64,000 bases of DNA, from NCBI GenBank assembly GCA_030601885.1, contig JAUWAU010000008.1, positions 163,550-227,549 of the forward strand, given 5' to 3'. The notes beneath the pieces are model-generated. The model did no database searches and was not told the DNA's origin. It was given only the letters and a program-made list of their open reading frames with translations. A program made the position numbers and the translations under genes. The stretch's first letter is position 1. Every line of letters begins with the position of its first letter. This DNA comes from Armatimonadota bacterium (lineage in GTDB: Bacteria > Armatimonadota > Zipacnadia > JAUWAU01). This document shows, in pieces, positions 9,413 to 18,054 of this stretch.

Positions 9413-10063
9413 ATGAGCAGGACTGCAATCGTGACGTTGGTCTGCATGGCTGTGCTGGCCGCCGTCGTGGCCGCACCCGCACGCGCACAGCTGGTGGAGG
9501 AGACCTACCTCCTTACGTACGAGACGACGACCACGGGGGGCGACCCCTGGCTCATCGGCGTGCTCGTCGAGGAGAAGGTCTTTGATGCACTGGGCGGCGG
9601 CTACCTGTACCAGTACTTCGTCATCAACGACCTGACCGATCCGGCTCAGTGGGGCATGGACGAGATGGGCCTGAACAGCGAGATCTTCGAGTTCGGCTAC
9701 AGCGAATCGCTGGATGGTGGGCCTATCAACGTATTCGGCACGGGGCCCAACGGCAGCTGGAGCGTCGCGGGTGATGGCGGCGGCTCGCCGCAGCCCGTGT
9801 GGTCCACAAGTACTGTCAACACGGGCATCGGCGACCCCGACGCCCAAGACAACTTCCAGTACATAAGTAACGGGCCGCCCCATAGCATGTACGAGGCCTA
9901 TGTCATCGCCGCCGGCCCGGACGGGCTGTTCGAGACCGACGACGACATGACGGCCACGGGCGAGATCTCGGGCCCCACGCCCGAGCCTTGCACGCTGGCT
10001 CTGTTGGGGCTTGGTCTATCTGGCGCTGGCATGATCCGCTTGCTCAAGCGGAGGCGGGAGTAG
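9413..10063 (+). CDS. PEP-CTERM sorted secreted protein
   Basis: 216 residues. An N-terminal signal peptide of about 26 residues ends APARAQ. The C-terminus is a complete PEP-CTERM tripartite signal: PEP at about residue 191, a hydrophobic helix (LALLGLGLSGAG) and a basic tail (KRRRE). The domain between is beta-rich and acidic, with no cysteines after the signal peptide, and is shared with the gene at 11914. The protein should be exported by Sec, then processed by the exosortase encoded 0.3 kb downstream. A strong GGAGG lies nine bases before the ATG. The central domain has no function I recognise. Confidence 0.85.
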   Translation: MSRTAIVTLVCMAVLAAVVAAPARAQLVEETYLLTYETTTTGGDPWLIGVLVEEKVFDALGGGYLYQYFVINDLTDPAQWGMDEMGLNSEIFEFGYSESLDGGPINVFGTGPNGSWSVAGDGGGSPQPVWSTSTVNTGIGDPDAQDNFQYISNGPPHSMYEAYVIAAGPDGLFETDDDMTATGEISGPTPEPCTLALLGLGLSGAGMIRLLKRRRE

Positions 10064-10146
10064 AACCAACGCCAGACAAACGACTTGACGCACGTATGTA
10101 ACTCGGCGAGTGGCCAGCACAGCTCGCCCTCGGACTTGAAGCTTCA

Positions 10147-10200
10147 AGAGGGGCAGCGCGGGCGAAGTTGGCATCAAGCCTGTCCGCTCGCGCTGCCTCT
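10147..10200. terminator. GC hairpin after the PEP-CTERM gene
   Basis: GGCAGCGCG at 10152-10160 pairs with CGCGCTGCC at 10189-10197, extended by AGA/TCT at the base, with a loop of 28 bases. No T run follows, so termination would have to be factor-dependent; it could instead be a dispersed palindrome. Confidence 0.35.
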
Positions 10201-10213
10201 CAGTCTAACGGCA

Positions 10214-10241
10214 GGGAAAAGGGACAAGGGTAAAGGGAAAG
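10214..10241. repeat. Heptamer microrepeat array (GGGWMAA type)
   Basis: Four consecutive 7-base units read GGGAAAA, GGGACAA, GGGTAAA and GGGAAAG. They lie in the gap between the PEP-CTERM gene and the exosortase. Confidence 0.7.
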
Positions 10242-10378
10242 GAAGGACACGCATCCCCGACCCATCCTACCGCCCCGCATTGGCGCCCCGCATCACACAT
10301 CTCTTCCGCGCCGCATACAGCAACACGTTGAAGGAGGGACAGAGAGGCGTCGGACGGAATCGTCCGACAGTATGGAGT

Positions 10379-11287
10379 ATGAGCATATCCCGGACGGCTG
10401 ATCTCGTGACCGCGCACGTGACCAACGACAGAGCCAAGCTCGTTTTCCTGGGCCTATGGGGGGCGCTTCTGGTCGTCGCCTATTGGCACACGTTCGCGTG
10501 GTTCGTGGACCGCTGGTTCGCCGTCAAAGACTACTACCATTGTCCCCTAGTGCCCGCCATCATCGCGTACCTTCTCTGGCGAAAGCGCGACAAGCTTTCG
10601 GCGGCAACGCAGCGCCTCTGTCCGGCCGGCCTGCTCCTGTTGGCCTTCGGTATCCTGCTGCACCTTGCTGCGACACGCGTCGGCGTTCGATTCGTCTCCG
10701 GCGTCTCGCTGCCCATCGTCGCCGCCGGCTTCGTGCTCTCGGTCTTCGGGCCAGGCATCCTGCGTCTTACGGCCATCGCCTATCCGCTGGCGCTCTTTCT
10801 CGTCCCGTATCCGCAGCACATGATGGCCATGGTCGCTATGCCCATGCAGCTCTGGTCGGCAACTGCGGCGGCGCTGATCGGCAAGGGGATGGGCCTGTCT
10901 GTTATCCACAGCGGCATCAACCTGACGATGAACGACTTCACCTTCGTCGTCGCGCAGGAGTGCAGCGGCATAAACTCCCTGCAGGCGCTCCTGCTCACCG
11001 GATTCATAGCCATTCACCTCATGAGCATGACGCTCGGGCGCAAAGCCATTCTCCTGCTTAGCGTCGTCCCCATTGTCTTTGTCGCCAACAGCGTCCGCGT
11101 CGCCTCCGTGCTCGTCACCGCCCAGTTCTTCGGCCCACAGGTCGCCACCGGCTTCTTCGTCCACGGCTTCTCCGATATCGTCGTGTACCTGGTCGCCTTC
11201 ATGTGCTTCGTTCTCCTTGGCAGTTGGATCGCTGGGGTGGGCCCAGGGCATTCCCCACCAGACCCGACCGAACTGCCGGCCGAGTGA
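10379..11287 (+). CDS. Exosortase
   Basis: 302 residues with seven to eight membrane helices. The catalytic triad of the exosortase/archaeosortase family is visible: Cys195 in QECSGINS, Arg240 in NSVRV and His262 in VHGFSDIVVY. The enzyme cleaves PEP-CTERM signals at the inner membrane and probably attaches the protein to a glycan. The open frame extends back to 10085, but that N-terminal part is low-complexity and covers the heptamer array and a hairpin, so I start at the ATG where family similarity begins (YWHTFAWFVDRWF). No fused EpsI domain is present; the separate EpsI-like gene at 6816 may supply it. The substrate gene lies just upstream. Confidence 0.9.
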   Translation: MSISRTADLVTAHVTNDRAKLVFLGLWGALLVVAYWHTFAWFVDRWFAVKDYYHCPLVPAIIAYLLWRKRDKLSAATQRLCPAGLLLLAFGILLHLAATRVGVRFVSGVSLPIVAAGFVLSVFGPGILRLTAIAYPLALFLVPYPQHMMAMVAMPMQLWSATAAALIGKGMGLSVIHSGINLTMNDFTFVVAQECSGINSLQALLLTGFIAIHLMSMTLGRKAILLLSVVPIVFVANSVRVASVLVTAQFFGPQVATGFFVHGFSDIVVYLVAFMCFVLLGSWIAGVGPGHSPPDPTELPAE

Positions 11288-11913
11288 CCGGGCACGCGGA
11301 AGCTCGGCAACCCCGTCGGCAGCTACGAGCAGGAGGCAATGCCGCCCGACCGCGATGCCTGTCACGGCTTCGTTGGCCGCTTCACTCGGCGAGCTATGAC
11401 GCGATGTTTTTACATTTGGTTTACTGGTCCGTAAGAGGGGTCGGGTATCCTCTAAGTTTGCGAGTGGGCGCCCCAGTGGTCGGATCGAAGCGCCGCTTCA
11501 GCGGCGGGGGTGCTCTTGCGTGTGGAAGAGCGCGTCGGGGAGGGCGTGGGCGAGGAGAGCACGGGTGCCAGACAGGGCCGGATGACAGTGTCGGGCAGCG
11601 CTGCTGCAGCAGCGACGCCCGGCAGAGTTGGCGAGTGCCGTTCCCGGCATCTCTTGGAGGGAGGGCCATACTCTCGCAGCTAACTTCCGCAGTACCCGCC
11701 AGCCGGCCCCGTCTTGGGATCGAGAGGCAAGCTGCGTGAAACCCGTGCGTGCGCTGCCGGACGAGCAGCCCATCATCGAACTCAGGAGCAGAGACGCCCA
11801 GTAAGCTCCTACAATGCGAGCACGTCGGAGGGAGGTGGGGCCGGGGGCACAGAAATGCGGACGCCGAATGGGTAAGCGGGTAGAAATGCACGCATAAGGG
11901 AGGAGCCTAACTC
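11288..11913. other. 626-base intergenic region with a small GC hairpin
   Basis: No convincing gene. The interval has an AT-rich patch at 11404-11460, a perfect 6-bp hairpin (CGCCGC, loop TTCA, GCGGCG) at 11491-11506 and, in its last 80 bases, a stretch resembling the leader of the PEP-CTERM gene. Short open frames here show no protein-like composition. Confidence 0.6.
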
Positions 11914-12996
11914 ATGAGCAGAATTGTCATTGTGACGTGCGTCGTCGCCGTCCTTGTGGCGGGTGCAGTTGTACCCGCCTCGGCTCAACTGTTCGCCACC
12001 ACCTACGTACTTAAGTGCACCGACGAGAGTGGGACGGTCCACGGGGTACTTGTCGAAGAGCATGTGGACGCGGCACTGGGCGGCGGCTTCTGGTACAAAT
12101 ACACCGTCTTCAACAACCGTTTTCTTGACCCGAGCGACTGGGGAGTAGATGTAATGGGCCTGGGCAGCGCGATTGTCGAGTTCGGGTTCAGCGAGGGCCT
12201 CGGGGGCGGTCCGATCACCGTCGCGGGCGCCGGCCCGAACCCGGATTGGAGCGTCGCAGGGGAGGCGAGCTCCCCGCCACAGCCGGTATGGTCGACCGAC
12301 ATCCCCAGCAGCGGGATACCAGACCCGGCGACTCAGAACAACTTCACCTACACAAGTTTCGGGGAGCCCCACATGCTATACAGCGCCTTTGTGACCGCGG
12401 TTGGCGGCGATGGCGAAATAGGGACCTCCGACGACGTGACCGCCACCGGCCAGATCTCCGGCCCCACAGGCGAGGACTTTGTCACCTTCACCTACACCCC
12501 TGGTGGTTGGGGCGCAAAGCCGCGCGGAGAGAACCCAGGCACCGTGCTCCACAACAACTTCGACAGCGTCTACCCGGTACCGCCCTTCCCGGCTCCGCCG
12601 AACGGCCCTCTTGTCATCGGCGGCGACTACACGATCACTTTCACGGAGGCCCAGGCCATCACCGATTTCCTGCCGTCGGGCGGAAAGCCGGGCGTGCTGG
12701 AGCAGGACTATACCGACCCGGACAAGAAGACCGAGCCGGGCGAGTTTGCCAGTCAGGTGCTCGCGCTCCAGCTCAACGTGGACTTCTCCAATGCCGGCGT
12801 TCTGCCCGACCACCTGGCGGACTGGCACCTCGATTCTGGGCCGTTGATGAACAATACGGTCGCAGAGGTCTTGGCGTCGGCCAACATCGTCCTCGGCGGC
12901 GGCCAGCCGTCTCAGGATGAGTTGGATGCTCTCGGCTTGACCGTCTCTGGGCTGAACGACGTGCTAGCCTACATCAACGAGAAGTTCGTCCCATAG
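11914..12996 (+). CDS. Secreted paralogue of the PEP-CTERM protein with a different C-terminal domain
   Basis: 360 residues. The signal peptide ends PASAQ. Residues about 24-170 are clearly homologous to the PEP-CTERM protein at 9413: shared stretches include LVEE-(K/H)V-DALGGG, WG-(M/V)D-(E/V)MGL, EFGFSE, GPNP/NG-(D/S)WSVAG and PQPVWST. Instead of the PEP-CTERM tail it continues with about 190 residues containing FTYTPGGWGAKP, DYTITFTEAQAITDFLP and VLALQLNVDFSNAG, a pattern I have seen as a recurring extracellular domain in bacterial secreted proteins but cannot name. It ends without a transmembrane anchor, so it may be released or bound through that domain. It starts after GGGAGGAG. Confidence 0.8.
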   Translation: MSRIVIVTCVVAVLVAGAVVPASAQLFATTYVLKCTDESGTVHGVLVEEHVDAALGGGFWYKYTVFNNRFLDPSDWGVDVMGLGSAIVEFGFSEGLGGGPITVAGAGPNPDWSVAGEASSPPQPVWSTDIPSSGIPDPATQNNFTYTSFGEPHMLYSAFVTAVGGDGEIGTSDDVTATGQISGPTGEDFVTFTYTPGGWGAKPRGENPGTVLHNNFDSVYPVPPFPAPPNGPLVIGGDYTITFTEAQAITDFLPSGGKPGVLEQDYTDPDKKTEPGEFASQVLALQLNVDFSNAGVLPDHLADWHLDSGPLMNNTVAEVLASANIVLGGGQPSQDELDALGLTVSGLNDVLAYINEKFVP

Positions 12997-13088
12997 AGCG
13001 GGGCGGATCGCGGCTTGCTCAGGGAGGCGCTGCGGGCCGCCGACGGGAGCAGACCTTCAGCTTACACGCCGCGAGCGAAAGTGTGCAC

Positions 13089-13131
13089 ATGCCGCCGCAG
13101 GAAATTCCATTCCTGCGGCGGCATTGTCTTT
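13089..13131 (+). terminator. Rho-independent terminator after the secreted paralogue
   Basis: A perfect 15-bp stem: ATGCCGCCGCAGGAA at 13089-13103 pairs with its complement at 13110-13124 around a six-base loop, followed by TGTCTTT. It closes the exosortase island on the + strand. Confidence 0.85.
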
Positions 13132-13267
13132 GGCCTGCGGGTTCATGCGAAGCCGTGTTGTGTGGTTGTCAGTTGGTCCTGGGGATCGCCGAGCTCCGTA
13201 TGCTGCCACAGCGCGACGCAAGGAGCCGGGCTTCCCTTTGACCTCATCGCGCGCGTCCCTCCCGGCG

Positions 13268-13615
13268 TCAGCGCCACAAAGCAGCCAGCAGCAGCCCCAC
13301 ACTGAAACGTCCCCGGACCCACCTGCCGACACGCCACGTGCAGAAGTGGCTCGCAGTTATGCGTGCCGGATGGACGGAACACGGGGCGCTGCGGCACGAC
13401 GGCAGTCGCCGGTCGGTGCTTACCTCATCGAGCGTAGTGACGCCGCAGTGCTCCTGGAGGTAGCGCGCGAGACGGACGAGCCCGGCGCGGTATCGATAGA
13501 TCGTGCCGGACGTGCCGCCCTTGGCCTGGCAGTACACCAGGAAGCTCTCGACGCCCTCATCCAGCGACACGGCCTCTATCCCCACAGGCCCTGCGACCAC
13601 CAGCGTTTCGCCCAT
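13268..13615 (-). pseudogene. Possible fragment of a tyrosine recombinase (core-binding domain only)
   Basis: Starting at an ATG 40 bases inside the 3' end of the symporter gene, the first 65 residues look like the N-terminal SAM-like core-binding domain of XerC/phage integrases: SLDEGVESFLVYCQAKG, then TIYRYRAGLVRLARYLQ, then TTLDEVSTD. After that the reading frame turns into arginine- and serine-rich sequence without family similarity, and the catalytic domain is absent. It may be a decayed remnant whose remainder was lost or frameshifted. The evidence is pattern-level only, and a chance reading is possible. Confidence 0.35.
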
Positions 13616-15174
13616 TCTGCGTTCTCCTCGCGGTGGGGGTCGAGCCCACGGCGATGCGACAGATAAGAGTATATCCGCCCCTCCCCGACAAAGATGGCGA
13701 ACGCGACGAACAGCTCGGCGCCGGTGTAGATGGACCAGGCGATGGCCTGGGCGTACACGCCTGCCTCCGCCGGCGTCGTGCCGAATAGCTTCATCCAGAG
13801 CAAGTTGACCAGCCAGTACTTGCACACCACCAGCGTGCCGAAGCCCCCGGCCCACGAGAGCAGCGCCCCGCGCCACGTGGTGCGGCGAAGCACCATGCCG
13901 AAGAGCAGCGGGATCGACACGGGCCCCAGCACGGCGCCGTACCACTCCATCATGGCATCGAACGCCCCGCCAAGCGCCTCCGAGCCGACGGCCAAGCCGC
14001 AGCCGATGGTGAGAGCGCCGAACACCACCGTGGCGATCAGCGCCACCTGCATCAGCTTCCGCTCCGGGGCACGCGGGTTCATGGTGCGCTCGTAGATGTC
14101 CTTGGTGAAGACGGCGGCGAGCGCGTTCAGGTCGGAGTCCACCATGGACATGGTCGCCGCGAATATGGCGGCGATGAGCAGGCCCAACAGCCCCGGCGCG
14201 ATCCCCGGCAGGTACTTGGCGGCGACGAGTATGTAGGATTGCTCCGGATCTATGTCCCCCACCAGCAGGGGCGCTGCCCATACGGGAATGTAGATTGCCA
14301 GCGGATATAGCAAGAAGAGCCCCGCCGACAGCAGCGCGGCCTTCGTGGCATCTCGCGCCCGGCCCAAGCAGTAGAATCGTTGCGCCAGCCCCCATGTGCC
14401 GCCGTTGTAGCTCATGATCACGACTGGCAGATACACGAGAATGCGCGCCAGGGGCACGCTGCTGCTGAATAGCGTGTATCGCCCCGGCTGCGCCCGCCAC
14501 AGGCCGCCCCAGCCACCGACCGCCCGCAGCACGATCGGCACGAGGGCAAGCGTGATGCTGAACTGCACCACGAACTGCAGCGAGTCGGTGATCATCTCGG
14601 CCCAGAGCCCGCCGAGCAGCAGGTAGGCAACGGTGATAACGCCCGCGCCGACTATCACGCCCGACTGCGGCAGACGCGTGCACGCGCTCACGATCTTGGC
14701 CAGGGAATACAGCTTCGCCCCCTCGTCCACGAATTTGATCGCTATGCCGCTCCACGAGATGGTCTGGCGGACGGCGTTGTTGAAACGCTCCTCCAGATAC
14801 TGCGCCGGGGTGATGACCGCGAGTCGCACCCAGCGGGGCGCCCAGAGGAAGGCGCCGAGAACCATGGCGATGCAGCAGGGGACGGCGAACAGCGTCCAGA
14901 CGCTGAAGCCATAGCTGTAGCCGACGCTGGCGAAGCCGACGAAGGCGAAGGCGCTGTAGCCGGAGACGTGGTGGGAGATGGCGGCCATCCACCAGGGCAC
15001 GCGGCGGCCGCAGGCGAAATAGTCTTCGATGCCGCCGATGAGCCGCCGCGTGTATCCACCGATGCCGAACACCAGCACCATGTAGATGCCAATGGCGACG
15101 TAGTCGGCTGTGGCAAGCTGGCCTACTTCGGGCACGGTTTGCACCTCCATCTGGGAGCTCGCCGGCAACGTCAT
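13576..15174 (-). CDS. Sodium:solute symporter (SSS family)
   Basis: 532 residues with about thirteen membrane helices. N-terminal helices (YVAIGIYMVLVFGIGGY) and the following WWMAAISHHVSGYSAFAFVGFASVGYSYG segment fit the SSS/SLC5 family of Na+-coupled carriers for sugars, carboxylates or osmolytes. A glycine-rich helix 7-8 region (LPGIAPGLLGLLIAAIFAATMSMVDSDLNA) includes the conserved serine pair region of the second sodium site. A start at 15150 (MEVQTV) is equally plausible. The substrate cannot be predicted. It stands alone, convergent with the exosortase island. Confidence 0.88.
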   Translation of the reverse strand: MTLPASSQMEVQTVPEVGQLATADYVAIGIYMVLVFGIGGYTRRLIGGIEDYFACGRRVPWWMAAISHHVSGYSAFAFVGFASVGYSYGFSVWTLFAVPCCIAMVLGAFLWAPRWVRLAVITPAQYLEERFNNAVRQTISWSGIAIKFVDEGAKLYSLAKIVSACTRLPQSGVIVGAGVITVAYLLLGGLWAEMITDSLQFVVQFSITLALVPIVLRAVGGWGGLWRAQPGRYTLFSSSVPLARILVYLPVVIMSYNGGTWGLAQRFYCLGRARDATKAALLSAGLFLLYPLAIYIPVWAAPLLVGDIDPEQSYILVAAKYLPGIAPGLLGLLIAAIFAATMSMVDSDLNALAAVFTKDIYERTMNPRAPERKLMQVALIATVVFGALTIGCGLAVGSEALGGAFDAMMEWYGAVLGPVSIPLLFGMVLRRTTWRGALLSWAGGFGTLVVCKYWLVNLLWMKLFGTTPAEAGVYAQAIAWSIYTGAELFVAFAIFVGEGRIYSYLSHRRGLDPHREENAEWAKRWWSQGLWG

Positions 15175-15177
15175 GCA

Positions 15178-15205
15178 GGAGGGCGACCCGCCGGGTCACC
15201 CCCGC
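15178..15205. repeat. Degenerate copy of the GGGGCGACCC palindrome
   Basis: GGGCGACCCG and CCGGGTCACC form an imperfect palindrome just beyond the symporter start codon. It resembles the three better copies at 35618, 39989 and 57011 but lacks the flanking TA bases. Confidence 0.5.
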
Positions 15206-15980
15206 AACTCCGCGCCCGTCTTCGTCAAGTGGCAGGCGCTCTCCTTGTGCCCGCCTCGGAACGGCGGGGAATGTCTCTGTCTCGGTCGGTAGGAAGGCCC
15301 AGCCAACTGCCTCCTGCCCGGCCTTGAGCGCTCGTAGATTTGGTGACTTTTTTCGCACAATATCGTGGAAAACCACAACTTACACGGGCCAGGCTCTCGG
15401 CCATGATACATAGGCGTAATAGGGTATCGGCAGGTCGCAGTATCGTGCCAACCGCGGTGAGGAACGCGGAAAGCCAAGTTATCCCATTGTATTACTTTGC
15501 TTATACCCGCCGTATTTGCGTGTACGATCTTGACAATTCGAGGCAGTTGGGTATACTAATCCAAGAGCACTATGGGGCACAACAGTCCTTCCACCTTCGA
15601 CAAGCGAAGCAGCGCGACAGCTGGTCGGACCTGCCGCCGTGTGTCCACACGTATGATACGGGCCGTCGTTCAGCCCATAGATGCAGAAGAGCACCGCCAG
15701 TAACCAGATGCCGTGCAGGGCTCTCGGACCGGGTCAAGGGCGGCGCACATATGTGAATTGGGAGCATCTCGCGGCCCGGGCGCTGCGAAATGTTGTTGCA
15801 CGCCGCTGATCGGAAAAGAATTCACAAATATAGACTTTTACGAGCACATTCCTTGGCTTGACGAGGCGGGCTCGGTATCCGGAACCAGCCCGCCCAGTGC
15901 CCAAGCGGCCATTCATTGGCCGCTACTGGGTGGCAGGCCGGCGAAATGGTCGTCCCGGAGCATCTCGATCTTAGAAAGGT
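15206..15980. other. Intergenic region between symporter and PD40 protein
   Basis: The full gap runs from 15175 to 15989. It contains one good promoter-like sequence (15530-15557) and several AT-rich patches unusual for this window (15340-15420, 15480-15560, 15810-15850), but no open frame with convincing protein character. Confidence 0.55.
15530..15557 (+). promoter_or_regulatory. Sigma70-type promoter
   Basis: TTGACA at 15530-15535 and TATACT at 15552-15557 are separated by 16 bases in an AT-rich stretch. The next gene on this strand starts 430 bases downstream, so the leader would be long. Confidence 0.6.
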
Positions 15981-15989
15981 GTGAGGAAG

Positions 15990-16892
15990 ATGAAGCGCGC
16001 GCAGGTGACAGCAGCGATGTTCGTCGGCATAAGCCTGTTTCTCGCTCTCTCGACGTCTGTGGTGCAGCTAACCACAGCGGAAGCCAGTGGGGTTGGCTCG
16101 AAGAACACCACCAATGAGCTGGGCGAGCCAATGAACCCCTGCTTGGCTCCGGAGTGGTCGCCGGACGGCCAGAGAATCGCCTTTTGCAGCGACGGCAACA
16201 TCTACGTCATGGATGCGGATGGGACGAACGGGCGGATGCTCACCTCCGGCCCGGCCCGGAACTGTGCACCGTATTGGTCGCCGGACGGCACGAGACTCGC
16301 CTTTTTCAGCGACCGTGATGGCAACCGTGAGATCTACGTGATGAATGCGGACGGGAGCAATCAAACGCGGCTGACGAGCAGCCCCGCCGATGACTATGGC
16401 GCGGCATGGTCGCCGGACGGGTCCAAGATCGCCTTCTCCTCGAATCGCGCCGGTAACTTCGAGATCTATGTCATGGGTACACATGGGGAGAATCAGACGA
16501 GGCTCACGACTAACGCTGCCCAGGACTACGCTCCCGAATGGTCACCGGATGGCATGAAGATCGCCTTCTACAGCGACCGGGACGGTCACCGTGAGATCTA
16601 CGCGATGAATGCGGACGGCAGCAATCAGATGAGGCTCACCCGGGGCGCCCTGGGAGCTTGCGCGCCGGATTGGTCGGCGGATGGGAAGAAGATCGCGTTT
16701 TGCCGGGACTGCAACATCCACGTGATGAACGCGGACGGGCGCAATGTAGTCAGATTGACCGACATTCATGCAGATGGACACCCCGCCTGGTCGCCGGATG
16801 GCACGAGGATCGCCTTCCAGAGCAGGCGCGACGGCACAACCTGGGTTTTCGTGATGAACGCGGACGGAACCAATCCGACCAAGCTTACCTGA
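15990..16892 (+). CDS. Secreted six-bladed PD40/TolB-like beta-propeller protein
   Basis: 300 residues. After a signal peptide of about 32 residues come six WD40-like (PD40) repeats, each with WSPDG-x-(R/K)IAF and (I/V)YVMNADG, which together would close a six-bladed propeller. TolB and similar proteins use this fold for periplasmic protein-protein interactions, but there is no TolB N-terminal domain here, so a Tol-Pal role is not implied. The start was put at the ATG; a GTG lies nine bases upstream. It is a single gene, convergent with hypE. Confidence 0.8.
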   Translation: MKRAQVTAAMFVGISLFLALSTSVVQLTTAEASGVGSKNTTNELGEPMNPCLAPEWSPDGQRIAFCSDGNIYVMDADGTNGRMLTSGPARNCAPYWSPDGTRLAFFSDRDGNREIYVMNADGSNQTRLTSSPADDYGAAWSPDGSKIAFSSNRAGNFEIYVMGTHGENQTRLTTNAAQDYAPEWSPDGMKIAFYSDRDGHREIYAMNADGSNQMRLTRGALGACAPDWSADGKKIAFCRDCNIHVMNADGRNVVRLTDIHADGHPAWSPDGTRIAFQSRRDGTTWVFVMNADGTNPTKLT

Positions 16893-16954
16893 GCGCGCGG
16901 CCAGTTGCCGGGAGACACGGCCCGCCGCCGATTGTCTACGCCCTGACAGCACCG

Positions 16955-16984
16955 ACCGGGCGCCCCACATCGTGGGCGCCCGGT
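16955..16984. terminator. Bidirectional hairpin between convergent genes
   Basis: ACCGGGCGCCCCAC pairs with GTGGGCGCCCGGT, with one bulged C and a three-base loop. It lies between the propeller gene (+) and hypE (-). T runs are weak on both sides. Confidence 0.6.
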
Positions 16985-17001
16985 GCGCTTAGGGGGCAGA
17001 C

Positions 17002-18012
17002 TCAGCAGATGCGTGGGAGCTGCTCGCCCACGAGGAGGTCCAGGATTCGCGAGCCGCCGATGCGCGTGGTGACAGTGACTCGGCCCTTGGGATGCTCGCC
17101 GGTGACTTCGCCAATGACGCGGGCCTCCCGACCGCGCTCGTGCTCGCGCATAGCAGCCACCAGACGGTCCGCACCGTCCGGCGCGACGACCGCGACGAGC
17201 TTGCCCTCATTGGCGATGTACAAGGGATCGAGCCCCAGCATCTCGCAGGCACCCCGCACGGGCTCGGCGACGGGGACGGCGGCCTCTTCCACGGTGATGG
17301 CAACGTTGGCCGCGCCCGCGATCTCGTTCAATACCGTGGCCAGGCCGCCGCGCGTCGGATCCCGGAGCGTATGCAGCTCGGCCCCGGCGTCGAGCATCGC
17401 CCCCACCAAGTCCCACAGGGGGGCGCAGTCGCTCGCAATGTCGGCCCGGAAGGGGAACTGATTCCGCGCCATTAGCACGGCGATACCGTGGTCGGCCACG
17501 GTGCCGCTGAGGATGATCTTGTCGCCGATCTGCGCGCGGTCCCCCGACGGTGGCGGAGTGCGCTGAATGGCGCCGATGCCGGTGGTATTGATGAAGAGAG
17601 CATCGGCGCTGCCCCTCTCCACCACCTTGGTGTCGGCTGCCACTATGGGCACGCCTACCTCATGCGAAGCCGCCGCCATTGAGTCGGCGATCTGCTCGAG
17701 CGTCTCGACGGCCAAACCCTCCTCGACGATGAAGGCCGCTGAGAGGCACAAGGCTCTGGCAGTGAGCATCGCCAGATCATTGACCGTCCCATAGACGGCC
17801 AGCCGGCCGATGTCGCTGCCGGGAAAGACGAGCGGGGTCACGACGAACGAGTCCGTGCTCACGGCCAGATTGTCGTCGGACACGGTTATGGCGGCAGCGT
17901 CGTTCAGTCGCGCCAACTCGGGGCTGCGCAGGCGGGGAAGAAATGAGTTCTCGATCAGCTCGCGCGACAGCTTGCCACCACTGCCGTGTCCGAGTGTGAT
18001 GATTCCGGCCAT
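17002..18012 (-). CDS. hypE: HypE, carbamoyl dehydratase of [NiFe]-hydrogenase maturation
   Basis: 336 residues, normal family length. The N-terminus ITLGHGSGGK is the PurM-like ATP-binding start of HypE, and the protein ends PRIC, whose terminal cysteine carries the thiocarbamate that is dehydrated to thiocyanate and becomes the cyanide ligand of the Fe atom. It is the last gene of the leftward hypFCDE operon, 42 bases after hypD. It works with HypF and then HypCD in the cytoplasm. Confidence 0.97.
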   Translation of the reverse strand: MAGIITLGHGSGGKLSRELIENSFLPRLRSPELARLNDAAAITVSDDNLAVSTDSFVVTPLVFPGSDIGRLAVYGTVNDLAMLTARALCLSAAFIVEEGLAVETLEQIADSMAAASHEVGVPIVAADTKVVERGSADALFINTTGIGAIQRTPPPSGDRAQIGDKIILSGTVADHGIAVLMARNQFPFRADIASDCAPLWDLVGAMLDAGAELHTLRDPTRGGLATVLNEIAGAANVAITVEEAAVPVAEPVRGACEMLGLDPLYIANEGKLVAVVAPDGADRLVAAMREHERGREARVIGEVTGEHPKGRVTVTTRIGGSRILDLLVGEQLPRIC

Positions 18013-18054
18013 AGCGGACCACCCCGCTGCAGAGGGTTGACGGATCGTGACGAG

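Noticed and set aside
8441..9883. 480-residue antisense frame across the GT-C and PEP-CTERM genes
   Set aside because: Spans two real genes and their gap, with no recognisable domain.
11491..11506. Small hairpin as terminator of the exosortase gene
   Set aside because: Only 6 bp, no T run, and 200 bases after the stop codon.
13268..15376. 702-residue minus-strand open frame over the whole symporter gene
   Set aside because: It is the frame-shifted shadow of the symporter (arginine/histidine-rich, no domains); only its last 115 residues, from 13615, deserve mention.
15340..15756. 138-residue plus-strand open frame
   Set aside because: Covers the promoter and AT-rich intergenic sequence; irregular composition and no ribosome-binding site.
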